A DNA stretch of 43,620 nt from Bacillota bacterium (GCA_021806205.1 JAJZXX010000209.1:1-43620), one strand, 5' to 3'; shown: positions 25,801 through 33,874, counted from the stretch's first letter. A program made the numbers and translations. Notes: generated by a model not told the origin, from the letters alone.

Positions 25801-26131
25801 GTTCTTCGGGGCATTAATTTGATGCGGCCAAGGCGTACTGGTGGCATGATGGAGTTGGCGTACGGGCCAAGCCTGGGGTGGTGGGCGATCTGGGTGTGGC
25901 AGGGGATTAATCGGTCTGGCGGGCTTTTGGTTTAAGTCGGCGTTTTCGCTTCGAAAAGCTATTGGCGTTGGGGGCGGTACTGGGCGTCTTGCGGCGCTTT
26001 ATTGGGTGCCGGTGGTCGGTCCCAAAGTCTTCGCCAGCAACAAGGCTGGCTAATACCGATCGGTGGGGGCGCGAGGGGGCATCTTTTTTGTGTTTTGGGA
26101 GCCGATGTGGTTTTAAAAGGGGGCAGAGTTA
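25801..26131 (+). other. Gene-poor stretch with broken reading frames after rodA
   Basis: No intact gene of normal size is present. One frame reads MRPRRTGGMMELAYG...GGLLV from ATG 25822, with a tryptophan-rich hydrophobic stretch, stops at TAA 25933-25935, then stays open to a TGA at 26136-26138. That second part ends GWLIPIGGGARG, then LGADVVLKGGRVIV, which looks protein-like. Other frames also carry short open runs. This fits either a decayed gene or a small unrecognised ORF coupled to the next one, because its TGA overlaps the following TTG start. I do not recognise a family. Confidence 0.35.
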
Positions 26132-26314
26132 TTGTATGAGATAGGGTCACCCCAGGTACGGTCTTTGGGGCTTAGGATGACGCCGATTAAATGTCTGTGT
26201 CGGTGTCATGAAGATCCGGTGTGGCGGCTCGAGCCCCAGGAGGTTTGGTTGACACGGGTTGGATGGGAAACCGCAGCTGCGGTGTTGAGTGAGGCAAAAG
26301 CGCGTGCACACTGA
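26132..26314 (+). CDS. Small hypothetical protein, 60 residues
   Basis: A TTG start has a G-rich ribosome binding site (AGGGGG, about 26118-26123) roughly 8 nt upstream. The product MYEIGSPQVRSLGLRM... contains a cysteine cluster, CLCRCHEDP (about 21-29), and an acidic/tryptophan region LEPQEVWLTRVGWETAAAVL. It has no membrane segment. The cysteine spacing could bind metal, but no known finger is recognised. Its last codons overlap the start of the 54-residue ORF at 26304, which suggests coupled translation. It might instead be chance; no homologue is known to me. Confidence 0.4.
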   Translation: MYEIGSPQVRSLGLRMTPIKCLCRCHEDPVWRLEPQEVWLTRVGWETAAAVLSEAKARAH

Positions 26315-26468
26315 TGGGGTCGTACTCTTAGCGATCGATGGGGCACTATTCTTAGGGATCTTTGTCATGCTGGTCCAGATTCAAAACCGCCTGGTGCGTC
26401 TGGAGCGCCGACGCGGAGCGACGCGTTCGTCAACCCGAAAAAGATCGTCTTTCGAAAAAAAGGATTAA
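26304..26468 (+). CDS. Small single-pass membrane protein, 54 residues
   Basis: GTG 26304 with GAGG (26291-26294) 9 nt upstream opens a 54-codon frame ending at TAA 26466-26468. The product has one hydrophobic helix (residues 6-26, VVLLAIDGALFLGIFVMLV) followed by a strongly basic tail (RLVRLERRRG... and RKR...KK). That is the design of a small inner-membrane protein with its tail inside. It overlaps the preceding ORF by 11 nt and ends 42 nt before the epimerase gene, so it may be part of that transcript. No family recognised. Confidence 0.5.
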   Translation: MHTDGVVLLAIDGALFLGIFVMLVQIQNRLVRLERRRGATRSSTRKRSSFEKKD

Positions 26469-26510
26469 AGCCTCTTGAGGTGGAAAGAGTGGCGATAAAG
26501 GAGCGACGTG

Positions 26511-27371
26511 ATGCGCAATATTTTGGTATCGGGCGCCACCGGGTTTTTGGGTCAAGAATTGTCGAACCGTCTTATGCGTATGGGTTATCGGGTGGTGGGG
26601 TTAACCCGCACGATGCGTGATGATCTCATTGGTGTGCCCATGAAAGGCGATTTGCTGTATCCCGATCCCTTTGTCGGTCCGGAATTGGCCTATGATGCGG
26701 TCATGCATTGTGCTGGCCATCATCCGGGCGAAACTGACGAGGTCGAACCGTTGCATGAAGAAGGCACCCGTCGCATGGTGGAAGAAGCTAAGCGGCTGGG
26801 TGTCAAGCGTTTTATCTATATTAGCGCCATGGGGGCCGGGTTTCACGCCCCAACTCGATTTCAGCGCAGCAAATGGACGGCCGAGCAAATCGTGGTTCAT
26901 TCGGGACTCGAATTCACCATTTTGCGGCCCCACTTAATGTTTGGGCCGGGTTCTCGGACGTTTCGGCGGTTGGAGGAAGCCGCCAATCGGCCTTTAGCGG
27001 TTTTACCTGAAACCAAGCCGCTGATTCAGCCCGTTTACGTGGGCGACGTAGCGGAAATTGCCGTGCGATCCTTGTGGCTGGAGCGCACCATTGGCCAAAC
27101 CTATGATTTGGGCGGTCCGCAAAGTCTGAAATTAGAGGATGTCGTCCGGCACATGGCCCGCGACATCCACCTATTTCGCATCGTGACCTTACGAATCCCC
27201 AGGCGATACGCCTTTTATCTGCTCAAGAAATTTGGCCGCGTCGGGCCCATTTTGACCGGGGAGGAATGGGAATTCCTCCAGCACGAGGTTACTCGCCAAG
27301 ACTCCAGGTGGCTCATCGACTACGGCATTTTGCCACACTCCCTGGCCCTTTACTATTCTCCGTTAACTTAA
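26511..27371 (+). CDS. Atypical SDR / NDUFA9-like NAD(P)-binding epimerase-family protein
   Basis: The Rossmann motif GATGFLGQEL is at 8-17. Later motifs are FIYISAMGAG and RSKWTAEQIVVHSGLEFTILRPHLMFGPG, the pattern of 'atypical' SDRs related to complex I subunit NDUFA9 and to NAD(P)H-binding reductases. The classical YxxxK pair is replaced by S-K (RSKW). Length is 286 residues, cytoplasmic. ATG 26511 is 7 nt after AAGGAG; GTG 26508 is closer and less likely. Substrate unknown. It ends about 55 nt before the SpoIVFA-like gene; nothing links it to sporulation directly. Confidence 0.82.
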   Translation: MRNILVSGATGFLGQELSNRLMRMGYRVVGLTRTMRDDLIGVPMKGDLLYPDPFVGPELAYDAVMHCAGHHPGETDEVEPLHEEGTRRMVEEAKRLGVKRFIYISAMGAGFHAPTRFQRSKWTAEQIVVHSGLEFTILRPHLMFGPGSRTFRRLEEAANRPLAVLPETKPLIQPVYVGDVAEIAVRSLWLERTIGQTYDLGGPQSLKLEDVVRHMARDIHLFRIVTLRIPRRYAFYLLKKFGRVGPILTGEEWEFLQHEVTRQDSRWLIDYGILPHSLALYYSPLT

Positions 27372-27426
27372 GATCAAAGGACATGTTGTTGCCCGTCTCG
27401 GCATAGAGTGTGGCGTGGTGATAGCG

Positions 27427-28053
27427 ATGCAAGACACTAAGAAGTCCGGGCTTACGCCGACATCCTGGGACGGGGGCACCCTCATTCGCCCGGGGGTACC
27501 TTGGATGCGATGGGTGTGGGCGGGTTTCCTTTTTCTGATGCTCATCATGGTGTTTCATACCTCGGGGCGTGTGGCCCACCAGATCCGAATGGCGACGCGT
27601 CACTGGATGACAGCGTCGTGGACGCTGCCGCGCCTTAAGAAGATGAAGAGCTTTGGGACGGTGAACGCGAATATGAAATCTGGGACCGCCGGCTGGCGGC
27701 CACCGGTATCGGCCGCTTCCCTCAGACTGGGGTTTGGGTGGCATGGCCAAGGCAGTCAAGCGCGATTCAGTTCCGGGGTGGTTTTAGCGGTGCATCGCTC
27801 CGAACAGGTCTTAAGCGGGGCGGCCGGCAAGGTGACTCGGGTGTTGCCGCACGGGGTTCAATGGACGTTTGACGGCTATCAGATTCGCATGACCGGTATT
27901 CAGCCGTCCGTGACACGCCATGCTCGCCTGATGCCAATGGAGCGGGTCGGGGTGGCCCGATCGCGCTATTTGACGCTCACCGTGACTAAAGATGGGTATC
28001 CCCTGAATCCTTTGATGCCGGCGTTGTATGGAACGGCCTGGATTCATCACTAG
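27427..28053 (+). CDS. spoIVFA: SpoIVFA-like membrane protein with degenerate LytM/M23 domain
   Basis: In Bacillus SpoIVFA anchors and inhibits SpoIVFB until the mother cell receives its signal. This protein has a cytoplasmic N-terminus, one membrane helix (WMRWVWAGFLFLMLIMVFH, about 28-46) and an external C-terminal LytM-like fold (LGFGWHGQGSQARFSSGVVLA...). The zinc ligands of active M23 peptidases are absent: the usual F-H-x-G-x-D stretch reads FSSGVVL. It is 208 residues from ATG 27427; GTG 27415 or 27418 are alternatives, none with a clear ribosome binding site. The adjacent M50 protease gene supports the call. Similarity is by architecture, so 'M23-family protein' is the cautious name. 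Confidence 0.7.
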   Translation: MQDTKKSGLTPTSWDGGTLIRPGVPWMRWVWAGFLFLMLIMVFHTSGRVAHQIRMATRHWMTASWTLPRLKKMKSFGTVNANMKSGTAGWRPPVSAASLRLGFGWHGQGSQARFSSGVVLAVHRSEQVLSGAAGKVTRVLPHGVQWTFDGYQIRMTGIQPSVTRHARLMPMERVGVARSRYLTLTVTKDGYPLNPLMPALYGTAWIHH

Positions 28054-28054
28054 C

Positions 28055-28933
28055 ATGGAACGCATGCCCTGGTGGCGTCGCTTTCGGGTTAACCCGCTGT
28101 TTTTTGTTGCGATAGTTATTTATTGGATCGCGGGCGGTGGTCGAACCGCGCTCATCGGATTTCTGGCAGTGACGCTGCACGAATTGACGCATGCGGTGGT
28201 GGCCAACTTATATGGCTTAGAGGTGAGCCGCGTCGAAATATGGCCTTTTGGGGGATTGGCGGAGATCCAGGGGTTAGACGCGCAGGATCCCTATGTGGAG
28301 GCGATGGTCGCCGTTTCCGGCCCCCTGTTGAATTTTTTTTGGGCAGCCGTGGCGTGGGCGTTTTTACCCGTCTTGTCCCTGGATGCCAAGGCGGTGACGT
28401 TCTTCATTACGGCAAATCTGAGCATCGGGGCGCTAAATCTTCTGCCTGTAGCCCCTCTAGACGGGGGTCGTCTGGCGCGTGCCTTTTTGGCACGCTCTGT
28501 CGGATATCAAGTGGCCGACCAGCGGGTGCAAGAAGGTGGATTGTGGTTGGCACGCAGTCTTTTTGCTGTAACGCTGGGACTTTTGGCCCTGGGCCATATT
28601 CACGTGGGATTGGGGACATTTGCGGGATTCTTGTACTGGGGAGTCTGGCGTTCAGGCCATAAAGGCACCTACTTGGCCGTCCGTGATTTGGCGGAACGCC
28701 TGGCCGGATTTCAGCGGCGCCCGGTGTGGCCGGTCGACGACTTTGCGGCTTCTTCGCGCGTGCCCATTAATAAGATTATCGGCATCATGCGGCCGTTAAA
28801 ATATCATCGCGTGGTGGTTTTGGATGACAGTATGAAGAGGCTTGGAGTGATTTATGAAGAGACCCTTCTTCTGGCACTCCAGGAAAAAGGTCCCGGATGT
28901 CCTTTGGGAGACTTGCTGGTGGACCGTGATTGA
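28055..28933 (+). CDS. spoIVFB: SpoIVFB-like site-2 metalloprotease (M50)
   Basis: An intramembrane zinc protease; in Bacillus SpoIVFB cuts pro-sigma-K in the mother cell. The zinc motif HELTH lies in LAVTLHELTHAVVANLYGLEV, and the third ligand is in NLLPVAPLDGGRLARAF. About six membrane helices and a C-terminal CBS-like tail (VPINKIIGIMRPLKYHRVVVLDD...) match the SpoIVFB branch. ATG 28055 follows the preceding stop by one base and gives 292 residues; ATG 28028 overlaps the upstream gene. Paired with the SpoIVFA-like gene as in Bacillus. Its target, presumably pro-sigma-K, is not in the window. Confidence 0.88.
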   Translation: MERMPWWRRFRVNPLFFVAIVIYWIAGGGRTALIGFLAVTLHELTHAVVANLYGLEVSRVEIWPFGGLAEIQGLDAQDPYVEAMVAVSGPLLNFFWAAVAWAFLPVLSLDAKAVTFFITANLSIGALNLLPVAPLDGGRLARAFLARSVGYQVADQRVQEGGLWLARSLFAVTLGLLALGHIHVGLGTFAGFLYWGVWRSGHKGTYLAVRDLAERLAGFQRRPVWPVDDFAASSRVPINKIIGIMRPLKYHRVVVLDDSMKRLGVIYEETLLLALQEKGPGCPLGDLLVDRD

Positions 28934-28957
28934 CCTGTTGGAACGGCATGGTATGAT
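28930..28957 (+). promoter_or_regulatory. Promoter of rng
   Basis: TTGACC (28930-28935) and TATGAT (28952-28957) are 16 nt apart, with an extended TG (TGG-TATGAT). The -35 overlaps the spoIVFB stop codon. The resulting leader before rng is about 190 nt. Confidence 0.7.
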
Positions 28958-28963
28958 GGGAAA

Positions 28964-29153
28964 GAGAGCGTCTCGGATTCGGTTGGAGACTCTGACTCAT
29001 TAAAGTTTTGAAATTTTAGAACACGTGGTGGTGCACACCCCTTGCCTGACATCGGGAAAAACTCCGGGAGTCGGGAGTTGGCGTTTTATTAGACGATGGC
29101 GGGAACGGCGTGTGGAATATCGGTCTGTAACGTCAAAGCGAAAGGGGTTTATT
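28964..29153 (+). promoter_or_regulatory. Structured 5' leader of rng
   Basis: Two potential hairpins lie between the promoter and rng. AGAG-(CG)-TCTC pairs with GAGACTCT at about 28964-28994. AACTCC (29060-29065) pairs with GGAGTT (29074-29079), followed by GGCGTTTTATT, which resembles a weak terminator. Long leaders of RNase E/G genes are known to serve autoregulation in other bacteria; here that is only inferred. Confidence 0.4.
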
Positions 29154-31004
29154 ATGCCACGGCGCAAGCGTCGCCGTTGGGGGATTTTGCCAGCCTTAGT
29201 GGCTGACAACACGGCGCAGGATGGGGCCGGCGATCAATCCCTGGGAGATGCGGTAGCGGATAGCGTCCCTCGTGAGCCGGATCCAAAAGTTTTTAAGGAA
29301 CTCTTGATTAATTATGGGTTGCACGACAGTCGGCTTGCTGTTGTGGAGGATGGTCAGCTCGTAGAGTTCTATATGAGCCATGAAGATGAAGATCAGGCGG
29401 CCGGCAACGTGTATAAGGGCCGGGTCGAAAACGTGCTGCCCGGGATGCGGGCAGCCTTCGTGAATTTGGGTCTCGAAAAGAATGCGTTTTTGTATGTCGA
29501 CGATGCCCACGCCGAAGACCGGGACAAAAAGAAATCGCGAACCATCCAAGATGTGGTCAAGGTTGGGCAAGAAATTGTGGTGCAGATCGCTAAAGAGCCG
29601 ATTGGGAATAAAGGCGCACGCATCACTACCGATATTAGTTTGCCGGGACGATTTTTAGTACTGACGCCCTATTCGGAGACCGTCGGCGTTTCTCGGCGTA
29701 TCGACAGCGAACGTGAGCGTGATCGCCTGCGCGACATCGCAGAAAAGATTCGGCCTAAAGGGATGGGTCTCATCGTACGGACAGTGGCCGAGGGCATGTC
29801 GCAACGGGCACTGACCCGCGACTTAGCCTATCTGCGTCGGGTTTGGTCGCGCGTGCGTCATAAGAGTCGCACCTCACGGGCGCCGCAAATGCTCCACCGC
29901 GAAGCCGGGTTGATTGCCAAGACGCTGAGGGATCATTTGGACGAAAATGTCGACCGGTTGATTATTGATGATTCCCACGCATTTGCCAAGGCGCGGGAAA
30001 TGGCGCAATCCTTGTCGCCGGGCTTAAAAGGCCGACTAGAATTGTATCAAGGCGCCGCTCCCTTGTTTGAATCCCGCGGTATCGAGGCTGAACTGGACCG
30101 TGCGTTGAAGCGGCGGGTTTGGCTCAAATGCGGGGGCTATCTGGTGATTGATGAGACTGAGGCCTTTACGGTGATTGATGTCAATACCGGTAAAAACGTG
30201 GGTACGACCGATCTCTCGGACACGGTGTTGGACACCAATAGAGAAGCGGCTGTGGAAATCGCACGGCAACTACGCCTTAGAGACATTAGCGGAATCATTG
30301 TAGTCGACTTCATCGATATGGAAAATGAAGCGGATCAAACCGAGGTGATTAAGACCTTCCAACGGGCCTTGCGCGAGGACCGAACCCGGGTGACCGTGCT
30401 CGGCTTAACCCGGCTCGGACTCTTAGAGATGACCCGTAAAAAAGTGCGGGAGTCTCTTTTGAATCAAATGACGCGCGTATGCCCACTGTGTGAGGGCCGG
30501 GGACATGTCTTGTCGGAAGATGTGGTGGCGCGACGGATTCGCTATCGCATTATAGAAAAGATTCGGGAGACCGAAGCCGAAGCCATTCTCGTAGAAACCC
30601 ACCCGCTCGTGGCAGCGCATTTAATCGGCCCGGGAGGCAGCAATCTGCGGCAACTGGAGCATGAGATTGGGCGTTCCGTCTTCATCCGCGGCGTAGATGC
30701 CGTGGACATGAGTCGGCTGGAGTTTGTGGCGGTTGGGCGCCGAATCGACGTGGAACGACAAGCCTTGCCGGTTCACGAGGGAGATCGTCTCGAGGTGGAA
30801 GTGGCCGAGCGCCATGCGACCAACGCCAAAGATGGCATTGCGCGCGTGTCGGGCTATGTGATTGACATTGAGAGTGGCGGCGGGCATGTGGGACAAACGG
30901 TGACCGTGGAAATCGTTAGGGCATTGAGAACGTTTGCCACGGCCCGGATCGTGCATGATGTCTTGATGCAAGAGACCGTAGGTTTGGCCAGCGAAGGTGA
31001 CTAA
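29154..31004 (+). CDS. rng: RNase E/G family endoribonuclease with C-terminal TRAM domain
   Basis: This enzyme cuts single-stranded AU-rich RNA and matures rRNA. An S1 RNA-binding domain (about 84-170) contains NVYKGRVENVLPGMRAAFVNLG. The DNase I-like catalytic part has D342 and D385, in VIDVNTGKN and DFIDME. The zinc-link CPLC (443-446) lies 101 residues after the first Asp, exactly as in E. coli RNase E. A KH-like segment (HLIGPGGSNLRQLEHEIG) and a TRAM domain (about 536-600, EGDRLEVEVAERHATN) follow. ATG 29154 follows AAAGGGG by 6 nt and gives 616 residues; upstream codons in frame look non-coding. A basic N-terminal tail (PRRKRRRWG) precedes the usual start. The C-terminal degradosome scaffold of RNase E is absent. 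Confidence 0.94.
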   Translation: MPRRKRRRWGILPALVADNTAQDGAGDQSLGDAVADSVPREPDPKVFKELLINYGLHDSRLAVVEDGQLVEFYMSHEDEDQAAGNVYKGRVENVLPGMRAAFVNLGLEKNAFLYVDDAHAEDRDKKKSRTIQDVVKVGQEIVVQIAKEPIGNKGARITTDISLPGRFLVLTPYSETVGVSRRIDSERERDRLRDIAEKIRPKGMGLIVRTVAEGMSQRALTRDLAYLRRVWSRVRHKSRTSRAPQMLHREAGLIAKTLRDHLDENVDRLIIDDSHAFAKAREMAQSLSPGLKGRLELYQGAAPLFESRGIEAELDRALKRRVWLKCGGYLVIDETEAFTVIDVNTGKNVGTTDLSDTVLDTNREAAVEIARQLRLRDISGIIVVDFIDMENEADQTEVIKTFQRALREDRTRVTVLGLTRLGLLEMTRKKVRESLLNQMTRVCPLCEGRGHVLSEDVVARRIRYRIIEKIRETEAEAILVETHPLVAAHLIGPGGSNLRQLEHEIGRSVFIRGVDAVDMSRLEFVAVGRRIDVERQALPVHEGDRLEVEVAERHATNAKDGIARVSGYVIDIESGGGHVGQTVTVEIVRALRTFATARIVHDVLMQETVGLASEGD

Positions 31005-31512
31005 CCAGGAGTCAGACGCTCTCAAAATCTGCGCGGTCCCGGCCCGCGATGTCCCTCGGGCGCTTTTAAGGCTGGCGGATCCGTCTGATGCCATGATAGA
31101 CGCCTATCTCGCCCAAAGCCAGTCATTCGTTGCCAACTCTCACGGGTGCGCGGTTGGCGAAGTGGTGCTCGTCCCAACCCGTCCCCAAACGCTGGAAATT
31201 ATGAACGTGGCAGTTGACCCGAACTATCAAAGGCGTGGGGTGGGACGCGCCCTTATCCTGCATGTCATTGCCTACGCCAGAACTCGCCCAGTGCAGACAT
31301 TGGAACTCGGCACCGGCAACTCGAGTCTAGGGCCCCTGCGTCTATATCAGCAATGCGGCTTTCGCATTGTGGGCATCGAGAGAGACTTCTTTACGCGACA
31401 CTATCCGGAACCCATTTGGGAAAATGGGTTCCGGATAGTGTCGCGACATGTTGCGTCTGCGCCTAGACTTAAGAGGGGCTCAGAGCCATGTCTAAACACC
31501 GCGAGGACCTAG
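30997..31512 (+). CDS. GNAT-family acetyltransferase with altered C-terminus
   Basis: The CoA-binding motif is PNYQRRGVGRALI, and the C-terminal part has NSSLGPLRLYQQCGFRIVGIERDFF then YPEPIWENG, a signature of one GNAT subgroup. In relatives the protein ends soon after with a short 'C-x-D-M' strand. Here the residues after ENG are encoded by the second arm of a perfect inverted repeat, and the frame then runs on for about 35 more residues. GTG 30997 overlaps the rng stop by 8 nt, implying coupling to rng. The substrate is unknown; it is not the typical ribosomal RimI. Confidence 0.78.
   Translation: MTNQESDALKICAVPARDVPRALLRLADPSDAMIDAYLAQSQSFVANSHGCAVGEVVLVPTRPQTLEIMNVAVDPNYQRRGVGRALILHVIAYARTRPVQTLELGTGNSSLGPLRLYQQCGFRIVGIERDFFTRHYPEPIWENGFRIVSRHVASAPRLKRGSEPCLNTART
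31394..31445. repeat. Perfect 24-bp inverted repeat with 4-nt loop
   Basis: Bases 31394-31417 are the exact reverse complement of 31422-31445, separated only by GGGA (31418-31421). The left arm begins CGCGACACTATCC and ends CCCATTT. It lies inside the acetyltransferase frame, has no T tract, and faces a convergent gene 104 nt away. Confidence 0.97.
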
Positions 31513-31548
31513 CTCCTTCGCTGGAACCAGGCAGGGCGAGGAGATTCT

Positions 31549-32010
31549 TTAAGTCGACTGCATTTCAATAAAGTCATAGAGAGCGCCGTTGGTTTTTTGC
31601 TTGAACATTCGGGTTGTCTTGAATCCCGCGCGCTCGTAGACGGTGATGGCTCGCTGATTAAATGCTGCGACCTTTAACCTGAACTGCCGTGGATGGAATC
31701 GTCCAAGCGCAAAAGATAAACCGATCTGGAGAAATTGTTGGCCGAGACCCATCCCGGACTTGTCGGGGCGCAATCCCAGGCCGATGTCCGTGATGCCGTC
31801 GCTCGTCGCAAATTCGAAAAAACCGGTCAATTCGCCGTCGGGATCTGTGACCGAAAACTTTGTGTTTGGCGGCCAGGATTCGAAGTCCAGGAGTTTCTGG
31901 TAGTCTTCGGGATCGCGATCCAGGTCATAAAATCCATAGGGCTCGGGATAGTGCCAGTGTGCGATGAGGCGAGCGTCTGTTGCCATCATAGGCCGCACGG
32001 TATAAGCCAT
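31549..32010 (-). CDS. GNAT-family acetyltransferase
   Basis: A 153-residue single-domain GNAT. The CoA loop is RPDKSGMGLGQQFLQIGLSFA, and FNQRAITVYERAGFKTTRMF forms the last conserved beta-alpha unit with the CoA-contacting Tyr. The N-terminal half contains WHYPEPYGFYDLDRDPEDY, shared by a subgroup annotated only as acetyltransferases; the acceptor is unknown. ATG 32010 has GGAGGAGGA about 5 nt upstream; TTG 32013 is an alternative. A possible extended -10 (TGGTACACT on the minus strand, 32052-32060) lies about 40 nt upstream. Convergent with the preceding acetyltransferase. Confidence 0.8.
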   Translation of the reverse strand: MAYTVRPMMATDARLIAHWHYPEPYGFYDLDRDPEDYQKLLDFESWPPNTKFSVTDPDGELTGFFEFATSDGITDIGLGLRPDKSGMGLGQQFLQIGLSFALGRFHPRQFRLKVAAFNQRAITVYERAGFKTTRMFKQKTNGALYDFIEMQST

Positions 32011-32175
32011 CAAAATCCTCCTCCTTCACTTTCAACCGGGGGCTCCCCGTGAGTGTACCAGAACGGAATGCCTGAACCGGATTGTCGACGTGTTGCCCGG
32101 TACTGGCTGAGAGTGGGCATTCATCCGATGGTCTGGAGCACCGACCCTGTCGCATGAACGGCCGGTCCCTTAAGG

Positions 32176-33411
32176 CTATTGCGGTGAGCTAACACTAGGT
32201 TTTTTACGACCACTGGCCCACCAAAACAAGCCGCCACCGATTACGCGAAGCAAGGTAGCCCAAAAAAAGGCTGCCATGATGGAGTCCCAGCGAATCAGGG
32301 CGACCGCTGACAGTGCACCCAGCCCTCCCATGAGACCGGTGGCGACGGTATTTAATCCGACGGCCATCGTGCGGAGATTATGGGGGACGACTTCCATTAA
32401 CCGGACGTAAATGAGAAGGTTAAAACCGGCGCCAGCCAGCCCTCCCGTGACATTGGCGACAATGATTACGGATAGGGAGGGGTGCAGGAGATAGATGGCG
32501 GGGGTCAGACACATCAAAAGCGCTGCCCAGGGCAGCAATGCGGCGGTGGGTAGCCGGCCATTGAGCCTTCGCCAGATGGGTAGGGCCACTAACATGAAAA
32601 TGGCGTTAGTGGCGGTGTAAAGCGCCATCCATCCGTTAGTGGCGTGGTCCACGCTGACCTGGTAGCGCAGTGCGGCCGGCCAGAGCATGAGCCACCCGAA
32701 ATAAAAGAGAATGCTGGCCAGAATAAAGCGTCGCAATGAGATTCCGCGCCAGATAACGGGCAGAGCGCTCCGCCAGGTGGACTGCGGTAGGTCTAAGGGT
32801 GTGTCCAGCGGACGAAAGTGTCTATACACAGCGACTTCGGCCATTCCTACTAACGCACCTAAGATATAGAGAACAATATAACCATGCGTGCCCGGATTGT
32901 GGTCAATCGCCCAGCCGCCCAAAAGCACCGCGACAACCCCGATCCCGCTCATACTCCACTGGCGCCACATGACGGCCGTGCTGCGGGTCCGGGGTGAGAA
33001 AAGGGAGGTAGTCATCGATTGCCACGATAGCGTGGCCAGAGCGGCAGGTAAGTTGCTAAAGACAATGGCGAGCACGAGGTATAGTGCTGCCCGGTGCAAG
33101 CCTGGTGTCCAGTCGATGAACGCAAACAATATGATGCTGAGGCGCGCAATAAAGAAGAGAAAGATGGTGGTCTTGTGCAAGTTGCGGCGATGCACCAGCC
33201 AGGGACTTAACAGTGCAGCAAAACCCCCAGCCAGATAGGGAATAGCGGAGATAATGCCCAAATCAATATTGGGGGCCCCAAGCCTAATGGCATTGATGCC
33301 CAAAAACGGGTTCACTAATTGGCTGCCTGCACCCTTGAGGAGACCATTAACGGTATTGACGGTCACATTATGTTGTTCGTTTGGGTCGGGTGCCGTCGTT
33401 TCCGTGTCCAC
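32176..33411 (-). CDS. Major facilitator superfamily transporter
   Basis: The protein has 411 residues with about twelve hydrophobic segments arranged in two halves and a hydrophilic loop near the middle (YRHFRPLDTPLDLPQSTWR). The N-terminus is short and cytoplasmic. The first half has LSPWLVHRRNLHKTT, corresponding to the basic loop between helices 2 and 3 of MFS proteins. The substrate cannot be predicted; it may be a drug- or sugar-type exporter. GTG 33411 lacks a good ribosome binding site. No regulator gene adjoins it. The 165-nt gap between it and the acetyltransferase start (32011-32175) holds no gene. Confidence 0.8.
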   Translation of the reverse strand: MDTETTAPDPNEQHNVTVNTVNGLLKGAGSQLVNPFLGINAIRLGAPNIDLGIISAIPYLAGGFAALLSPWLVHRRNLHKTTIFLFFIARLSIILFAFIDWTPGLHRAALYLVLAIVFSNLPAALATLSWQSMTTSLFSPRTRSTAVMWRQWSMSGIGVVAVLLGGWAIDHNPGTHGYIVLYILGALVGMAEVAVYRHFRPLDTPLDLPQSTWRSALPVIWRGISLRRFILASILFYFGWLMLWPAALRYQVSVDHATNGWMALYTATNAIFMLVALPIWRRLNGRLPTAALLPWAALLMCLTPAIYLLHPSLSVIIVANVTGGLAGAGFNLLIYVRLMEVVPHNLRTMAVGLNTVATGLMGGLGALSAVALIRWDSIMAAFFWATLLRVIGGGLFWWASGRKKPSVSSPQ

Positions 33412-33504
33412 TTTTGATCGACCGATCTTTCTCTGATGGGTTTAGTAGAAATTTCGTCGAATGATCGCGAAATTCCTGCCGGCCGGTGGTAATTTCTTAA
33501 CAGT

Positions 33505-33530
33505 GTCCCATGCCCCCCGGCCCATGGGAC
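33505..33530. other. Hairpin upstream of the MFS gene
   Basis: GTCCCATG (33505-33512) pairs with CATGGGAC (33523-33530) around a C/G-rich 10-nt loop. No T tract; it might be the edge of a decayed mobile element, since the transposase remnant begins about 50 nt later. Confidence 0.4.
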
Positions 33531-33580
33531 GCGGCGGCGCGGTCGCGAAGTAGGAGGGAAGACCATTCCATCCGACGGAG

Positions 33581-33874
33581 ATGACGAACATGAGGACACG
33601 CGAGATTGCGAACGATACCAAAACGTCGGAACTAGACAACCAATGGGCCGTTGTGATGCATTTTCTGCCCCAGGGATGGCAGGATGCCGCATGGACGTAC
33701 GGAGCCATTAGTCGCTTGCGGGCCATTCAGTCGGCTGAGGAGTTGTTGCGCCTAAGCCTGGGGGGCCCCGTTTCCCCGAACCTGGGAGGTTCCATGACAA
33801 GCGGAATCCCTTGGAACTCCATGAGTATCCGGCGTCGACAACCACGGGACGTTCGAGGTTTCCGTGCTTATTAA
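33581..33874 (+). pseudogene. Remnant of an IS4-type transposase N-terminus
   Basis: The frame encodes LDNQWAVVMHFLPQGWQD then AAWTYGAISRLRAIQSAEELLRLSL, which has the look of the start of IS4-family transposases (a tryptophan near an 'LP-x-x-W' turn, then 'A-x-x-x-G-A-x-x-R-x-R-x-I-x-x-A-x-x-L-L-R-L-x-L'). After LLRLSL the similarity is lost, and the rest reads as low-complexity shadow to the stop. The catalytic DDE core is absent, so this is a truncated copy. No intact terminal repeats or target duplications could be identified. The family call rests on sequence pattern only. Confidence 0.5.

Noticed and set aside
12321-33463. Exact 15-mer AAATTTCGTCGAATG at 12321-12335 and again at 33449-33463, both between genes.
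   Set aside because: One or two 15-mer matches are expected by chance in 43 kb, and the surroundings share nothing else.
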